Assembly: GCF_013466605.1 (NCBI RefSeq)
Contig: NZ_CP059162.1
Coordinates: 3,162,001 to 3,226,000, forward strand
Direction of reading: 5' to 3'
Length of the DNA: 64,000 nucleotides
From: Pseudomonas chlororaphis subsp. aurantiaca
Lineage (GTDB): Bacteria; Pseudomonadota; Gammaproteobacteria; Pseudomonadales; Pseudomonadaceae
Within the stretch, counting starts at the first letter, position 1. Each line of letters begins with the position of its first letter. Below the pieces are notes generated by a model that saw nothing but the letters and a program-made list of their open reading frames with translations, searched no databases and had not been told where the DNA came from. Shown here piece after piece: positions 59,783-64,000 of this stretch. A program made the position numbers and the translations under genes.

Positions 59783-60721
59783 CTACGCCTCGTCCCTGGC
59801 CGGCGTTTCCCACGGTGCGCCCTGGGCAAAACGTGCCTCGATCCAGTGCTTGAAGGCCTGGGCGGTGGCGCTGCTGAAACGCGCGGAGGGGCGCAGCAGG
59901 AAAATTCCCGAGTCGCTGTCCAGCTGCCACTGCGGCAGCACCCGGACCAGATGCCCCGCCGCCAGGTCCTGGTGCATCAACCAGTCGCCGCCGGCGAGGA
60001 TGCCGACGCCGGCCCGGGCGGCACACAACAGCGCCTCGTTGTCGTTGCTGTGCAGGGTGCCGCGGATGCGCACGGTTTCCTGCCGGCCCTGGCGGGTCAG
60101 GCGCCAGTCGGGGTAGGAGCGCAGACCGGTAAAGCCCAGGCAGTTATGGTTGGCGAGGTCGGCGGGCACCTGCGGTTCGCCATGGCATTGCAGGTAGGCG
60201 GGCGCGGCGCAGAGGATGCGCCGATGGGCACAGAGCTTGCGGGCCACCAGTTGGCTGTCGGCCAGCTCGCCAATGCGGATCGCCGCGTCGAAACCCTCGC
60301 CGACGATGTCGACGAAGCGGTCCGAATACTCGGTCTCCAGCACCACCCCGGGATGGGCCAGGGCGAATTCTGCGAGGATCGGGCTGAGCCAGCGCCGGCC
60401 CATGGCGGCCGGCAAGGCCAGGCGCAGGCGCCCACGGATCTGCGCAGCGCCCTGGGAAGCTTCGTGTTCGGCTTCGCTGATCAGGCTCCCCGCCTGCCGC
60501 AGGCGTTCGACCAGACGCGCGCCTTCGTCGGTAAAGCGCAATTGCCGGGTGGTGCGCTGCACCAGGCGGATGCCCAGGCGGCTTTCCAGGGCCGCCAGGC
60601 GCTTGGACAGCACCGAGGGGTGGCGCTGCAAGGCACGGCCGGCGGCGGCGAAAGAGCCGTGCTCGAAGAGCGCCATCAGGGTGGCGAGTTCATCGGCCTG
60701 TCGACTGTCGAACGGATCCAT
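59783..60721 (-). CDS. LysR-family transcriptional regulator
   Basis: 312 residues. The N-terminal HTH (ELATLMALFEHGSFAAAGRALQRHPSVLSKRLAALE) and the effector domain match the CrgA/DmlR-type LysR group. It is convergent with the LysR at 58883 (gap 6 bases) and transcribed in the same direction as, and 57 bases after, the quinone oxidoreductase 60779-61753, so it is likely in that gene's transcript. It probably regulates that oxidoreductase. Effector unknown. Confidence 0.87.
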   Translation of the reverse strand: MDPFDSRQADELATLMALFEHGSFAAAGRALQRHPSVLSKRLAALESRLGIRLVQRTTRQLRFTDEGARLVERLRQAGSLISEAEHEASQGAAQIRGRLRLALPAAMGRRWLSPILAEFALAHPGVVLETEYSDRFVDIVGEGFDAAIRIGELADSQLVARKLCAHRRILCAAPAYLQCHGEPQVPADLANHNCLGFTGLRSYPDWRLTRQGRQETVRIRGTLHSNDNEALLCAARAGVGILAGGDWLMHQDLAAGHLVRVLPQWQLDSDSGIFLLRPSARFSSATAQAFKHWIEARFAQGAPWETPARDEA

Positions 60722-60778
60722 GTGCCTGGGGGGCCTCGTCGTACGGCCAGAAGGCCGGAAGGGAAGGAATGGATCGGC

Positions 60779-61753
60779 TCAAGGTATCAGGACGATGGCC
60801 CCTTGCGCGCGTCCGCCGTGCAGATCGGTGTGGGCCTGGGCCACCTCGGCCAGGGGGTAACGCTGCCAGATCCGCGGCTGGATGATACCCGTGGCGAAGG
60901 CATCCAGCACATCGGCGGCGCGCGCCTGGTATTCGCTGACGCTGGCGGTGTGGGCAGCGAGGGACGGGCGGGTGAAGAACAGCGAGCCCTTGGCGTTCAG
61001 CGTGCCGACCGGTACTGGTTCCGGCACGCCCGATGCCGCGCCGAAGGACACCAGCAGGCCGCGCGGGCGCAGGCTGTCGAGGGAGGCTTCGAAAGACACC
61101 CGGCCGATCGGGTCGTACACCACATCGACCTTGTGCCCTTGAGTGACCTCGACGACCTGTTGGGCGAGGGTCGCGGCATCGAACACCAGCACTTCGTCGC
61201 AGCCGGCCGCCCGGGCCCGCTCGACACTTTGCGGCTTGGATACGACGCCGATGACGCGGGCCCCCAGATGCTTGGCCCAGGGCACCATCAACTGGCCCAG
61301 GGCACCGGCGGCGCCATAGATCAGCACCCGGGTGCCAGGCCCGACGGGGTAGGTGGACTTGAGCAGGTACTGGGCGGTGATGCCCTTGAACAGCAGGGCC
61401 GCGGCGGCGTCCGAGACCAACTGCGGCGGCAGCTTGACCAGGCGCTCGGCCGGGTACAGGCGGGCGCTGGCATAGGCGCCAAGAGGCCCGGTGGCATAGG
61501 CGACGCGGTCGCCCACCTGGACCTGGGTGACCCCGGGACCGATCGCCCTGACCAGCCCCGCGCCTTCCAGCCCGAGCCCGCAGGGCAGGGCAACCGGCAC
61601 GGCGCCGCTGCGCTGGCTGAGGTCCAGCGGATTGACGCCGATGGCCGTCTGCTCCAGCCAGACCTCGCCGGCACCGGGTGCCTGGGCTTGCACCTGTTCG
61701 AACTGCAGGACCTGAGGGGAGCCGACTTCGTGAAGCTGTACGCGGGTGACCAT
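60779..61753 (-). CDS. Zeta-crystallin-like quinone oxidoreductase (MDR superfamily)
   Basis: 324 residues from ATG 61753 (AAGGAG before it). The order is that of NADPH:quinone oxidoreductases (QOR): start VQLHEVGSPQVLQFEQV, AIGVNPLDLSQRSG, GLGLEGAGLVRAIGPGV, then the Rossmann motif YGAAGALGQLMVPWAKHLGA and VYDPIGRVSFEASLDSLRPRG. There are no zinc ligands, so it is a zinc-independent QOR rather than an alcohol dehydrogenase. It would reduce quinones with NADPH in one-electron steps. Confidence 0.9.
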   Translation of the reverse strand: MVTRVQLHEVGSPQVLQFEQVQAQAPGAGEVWLEQTAIGVNPLDLSQRSGAVPVALPCGLGLEGAGLVRAIGPGVTQVQVGDRVAYATGPLGAYASARLYPAERLVKLPPQLVSDAAAALLFKGITAQYLLKSTYPVGPGTRVLIYGAAGALGQLMVPWAKHLGARVIGVVSKPQSVERARAAGCDEVLVFDAATLAQQVVEVTQGHKVDVVYDPIGRVSFEASLDSLRPRGLLVSFGAASGVPEPVPVGTLNAKGSLFFTRPSLAAHTASVSEYQARAADVLDAFATGIIQPRIWQRYPLAEVAQAHTDLHGGRAQGAIVLIP

Positions 61754-62175
61754 GCCCGATCTCCTTGGAATGTTCGTAAGGAGGCGAGAATAGAAGTGAG
61801 CTGTTGGGGCAACAATCCAGGTTGGTTGCATTACACTGCTGCGCACTGTGCAGGAGTCCGAGAAGAAATCTGGAACTGGCCGGGCCTTGGGGCACAGGTG
61901 GACCCGCGTAATTCGGGTTCATTGAGCAGGGCCTGCCTGACTCTTTATTTTCCGGGCACTGCCCTGTCAGCCCATCGCCACTGCCGACGGTAAAGCATTG
62001 AATTATTTCATTTCTGTCCTTGACATGCCCTGCGAACAAGTCCAGAATTGCGTCCATTCCTGATTCAGGAACGCGAAAAACCCCTTAGAATTCAAAGGGT
62101 TGGAAGGTAGATTAAGTTCAGGCTTCCAGCTTAGGGTTGTATACCTTTGATGCGGTTGTAATGCATCGAAAGTTT
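61754..62175. other. Intergenic region before tRNA-Cys
   Basis: About 420 bases without coding text. At 62075-62100 the minus strand reads a short stem followed by five T, a possible terminator that would stop transcripts coming from the tRNA side. The 50 bases before the tRNA (such as TGTAAT at about 62153) are AT-rich and probably its promoter. No other signal seen. Confidence 0.45.
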
Positions 62176-62249
62176 GGCCGAGTAGCAAAATGGTTATGCA
62201 GCGGATTGCAAATCCGCCTACGCCGGTTCGATTCCGACCTCGGCCTCCA
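62176..62249 (+). tRNA. tRNA-Cys (anticodon GCA)
   Basis: 74 bases with acceptor stem GGCCGAG/CTCGGCC, anticodon loop GGATTGCAAATCC (GCA), T-loop GGTTCGATTCC and encoded CCA at the end. The body matches the tRNA-Cys pattern closely. A strong terminator follows (62255-62289) and phage integrase sequence lies right after, as commonly seen at tRNA attachment sites. Confidence 0.95.
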
Positions 62250-62254
62250 AACTG

Positions 62255-62289
62255 AAAACCCCGTAGATCAATGATCTACGGGGTTTTTT
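62255..62289. terminator. Intrinsic terminator after tRNA-Cys
   Basis: AAAACCCCGTAGATCA and TGATCTACGGGGTTTT form a 16-bp stem with one base between (62255-62287), followed by further T. It should end the tRNA transcript, and can work for both strands. Confidence 0.9.
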
Positions 62290-62348
62290 ATTGGCTGAAA
62301 TTTGCAATGTGTTCCGCATCTTTTGGCAAGTGTTCCGCAACCCTCCCT

Positions 62349-62760
62349 CTATTTTGTCGGTTTGACGACTTCCCCGACACGGCGATAAACCCTCTTGGTG
62401 ATCTCTTCGGAGATATGCCCAAGCAGCTTGCTGGCATGCTCCAGAGCGATCTCGCTGGCTGCCTTTGGCCGGATATCCCTGAACTGAAATTGACGGATGC
62501 TGGCCGCGAGCGCGGTATCGCCCTCTGCCGTGGCCTTGATGGCTGCTTTCTCCCTGGCCTCGTCCCAGCGGTTGCGCAGCATTTGCTGGCTCATCCGCAA
62601 GCCTGATGCGTTGGTAATCAGGATTGACGTCCGGATGCCGTTCATTGCCCGACGTTCTAGCAGGTTCTCAAGAAACGCCGCCAGATCGGATTGTTTGCCG
62701 GCATCCTCGAGGAGAATGCGCAAGCGCTTCTCTGTCTTGCCCTGGCCGACACGTAGATCC
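62349..62760 (-). pseudogene. Tyrosine recombinase (phage integrase), C-terminal fragment
   Basis: About 137 residues on the minus strand, with the integrase C-terminal pattern: LAAFLENLLERRAMNGIRTS, then QFRDIRPKAASEIALEHASK with the first conserved Arg, LLGHISEEITKRVY with the H and Tyr of the catalytic set, and the C-terminal YRRVGE. The N-terminal half is missing: at about 62760 the sequence switches to tail tape-measure text in the other direction. The gene lies directly behind tRNA-Cys, the usual phage attachment position, and points back at it. Confidence 0.75.
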
Positions 62761-63280
62761 GCGACATTGCGATCAAGGCCGACGTGGCCAACAAGCCCGA
62801 AGAGGCCCAGCTGACCAGGACGGTCATCGATACGGCCAAGGACACTGGCATGTCGCGCAACAACGTTGCCGACTTGGTCAACCAACTCGTCGGTGCCGGT
62901 ATGGAGCTGGACAAGGCGCTGGCCTATGCCCCTACCGCAGCCAAGTTCGCGGTCGGGCAGGGCGCCAGTGGCGTGGATACGGCATCGATGATCATGGCGC
63001 TGCAGCAGAACGCCAAGATCACCGACCCCAAGGTCATGCAGCAGGCGTTCGAGGCTATCGCGTACCAGGGCCAGGCGGGCAGCTTCGAGGCCAGTGATAT
63101 GGCCCGCTGGTTTCCGCAGTTGCTGGCATCGATGGAGAAGAACGGCAGCACCGGCCTAGATGCCGTCACGTCGTTGGGCTCGATGCTGCAGGTGCAGATG
63201 AAAACTGCCGGCAGCTCGGACGAAGCGGCGAACAACTTCAATAACTGGGTCGAGAAGATCGGCTCGGGTGATGTGGTCAT
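62760..63280 (+). pseudogene. Phage tail tape-measure protein, internal fragment
   Basis: In frame with 62784 the text reads IRDIAIKADVANKPEEAQLT, SRNNVADLVNQLVGAGME, LDKALAYAPTAAKFAVGQGA and NNFNNWVEKIGSGDVV, typical of TP901-type tape-measure proteins. Both ends are missing: it begins at the integrase junction and at about 63280 turns into gene D sequence. Tape-measure proteins normally exceed 700 residues; about 170 remain. Confidence 0.7.
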
Positions 63281-64000
63281 CCGGGGCAAGGCCAGTGACA
63301 TGCGCGGCAGCGGTAAGACCACGCGTAGCGGCAGCTGGGAGGGCGTGCCGCTGTCGCAGATCATCCGCGACATTGCGGCCCGCAACGGCTGGGCACCGGC
63401 CTGCCCCGTGCAGACAAAGGTCGACTGAGTCGACCAGCGTAACGAGTCGGACTTCAACTTCATCACCCGCCTGGCCAAGCAATACGACTGCACCGCGAAA
63501 GTTGCGGACGGCAAGCTGCTGGTCCTGCCCCGTGAAGCCAGCCAGGGTGCCAGCGGCAAGGCCTTTGGGGTGGTCACTATCACGCCGGCGGACGTGAGCC
63601 GGTGGCAGTTCCGCCTCGGGGATCGCAGCGCACAGAAGGCCGTGAAGACCCAGCACCAGGACAAAAAGACCGGGAAGTTGGCGGTGGTCGAGCTGGGTAA
63701 TGACGACGCCCCCTCGGGGCTACCGGGCGTACACACCGATCAACACATCTACCCGAACAAATCAGCAGCCGAACAGGCGGCCAAAGCCAAGCTCGCTGCG
63801 TTCAACCGCACCACTGCCAGTGTGCGCTTGCAGATGCCCGGGCGCACCGACCTGTTCGCCGAGCGCTTGATCAATGCCCAGGGTTTCAAGGTAGGGCTGG
63901 ATGGCCAGTACCTGGTTGACAGCGTCGAGCAGACGTTTGACGCCTCCGGCTGGTCGACTGCGGTGGAGTGCAACGGCGGCAAGAAGGGCAAGGCGAAGGC
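63280..64000 (+). pseudogene. Phage late control gene D (baseplate/tail) fragment, nonsense codon, runs off the window
   Basis: The text after the junction (IRGKASDMRGSGKTTRSGSW; GVPLSQIIRDIAARNGWAPA; then NESDFNFITRLAKQYDCTAK and GRTDLFAERLINAQGFKVGL) matches the P2-like gene D protein. In the middle, a TGA at 63426-63428 stands where the family has an Arg (KVD-stop-VDQRNESDF); CGA to TGA is one base change. The frame continues unbroken to the window end, so the gene is cut by a single nonsense mutation and by the deletion at its start. Confidence 0.75.

Noticed and set aside
59846..61993. Long plus-strand open frame across the LysR and quinone oxidoreductase genes
   Set aside because: Antisense shadow of two well-supported minus-strand genes.
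1..64000. CRISPR array
   Set aside because: No set of regularly spaced short direct repeats was seen; the repeats found are a hexamer tract and a 129-bp tandem unit.

Overview
The window is a high-GC Gram-negative chromosome segment that reads as a fluorescent-group Pseudomonas (fluorescens/protegens/chlororaphis-like). The grounds are GC-rich codon use, a Pseudomonas-type REP element (29582-29608), ANR/DNR-type boxes, a SoxR regulator of the Pseudomonas kind, Mex-like RND pumps, a FecI/FecR/TonB iron system, and many LysR regulators. The species is inferred from gene content, not from a search.

Layout. 1-3527: an amino-acid or amine catabolism operon (serine hydrolase tail, class III aminotransferase, aldehyde dehydrogenase). 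3528-10422: scattered housekeeping and accessory genes (small membrane protein, histidine phosphatase, SDR/NTF2 pair with a divergent LysR, a secreted TPR protein with an odd Pro/Gly/Cys tail, GNAT, methyltransferase). 10423-13767: a two-gene module, an AAA/SMC-like ATPase carrying an N-terminal degenerate HNH-family domain, followed 3 bp later by an intact HNH nuclease. It resembles the PtuA/PtuB (Septu, retron-effector) pair without a reverse transcriptase and is the best candidate for a little-described defence system here. 13793-22000: TerC, a TonB-receptor/monooxygenase deletion scar, a Fur-boxed fecI-fecR-receptor locus and a propeller-like protein.

22048-29554: a low-oxygen/nitric-oxide island. 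moaC-moaD-membrane protein and a HemN-like gene each lie behind an ANR/DNR-type box. nnrS, a second small membrane paralogue, ytfE (RIC) and norR follow. Three GGT-N7-ACC NorR boxes and a -24/-12 promoter lie between norR and ytfE, so NO sensing can be wired to iron-sulphur repair from sequence alone. The HemN-like protein lacks the radical-SAM cysteines.

30232-40633: a secreted TPR-like protein, soxR with a divergent MexEF-like pump from a 19-bp-spacer promoter, DUF3079, a hydrolase, a DUF4197 scar, a tandem repeat and a Ser/Thr kinase. 40675-40862: an internally deleted insertion sequence. 41011-46727: a six-gene minus-strand operon (JmjC/cupin-like oxygenase, EamA exporter, GST, thioesterase, CPA2 antiporter, crotonase) facing a TetR gene across two identical-type operators; its product is unknown. 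47341-49990: LysR, HbpS/GlcG-like, SDR and an orphan barstar. 50047-58010: a BaeSR-like two-component system divergent from a complete tripartite RND pump. 58021-61753: an NADPH oxidoreductase and a quinone oxidoreductase, each next to a LysR gene. 62176-64000: tRNA-Cys and a badly decayed prophage (integrase tail, tape-measure piece, gene D with a nonsense codon). No rRNA and no CRISPR array were seen.
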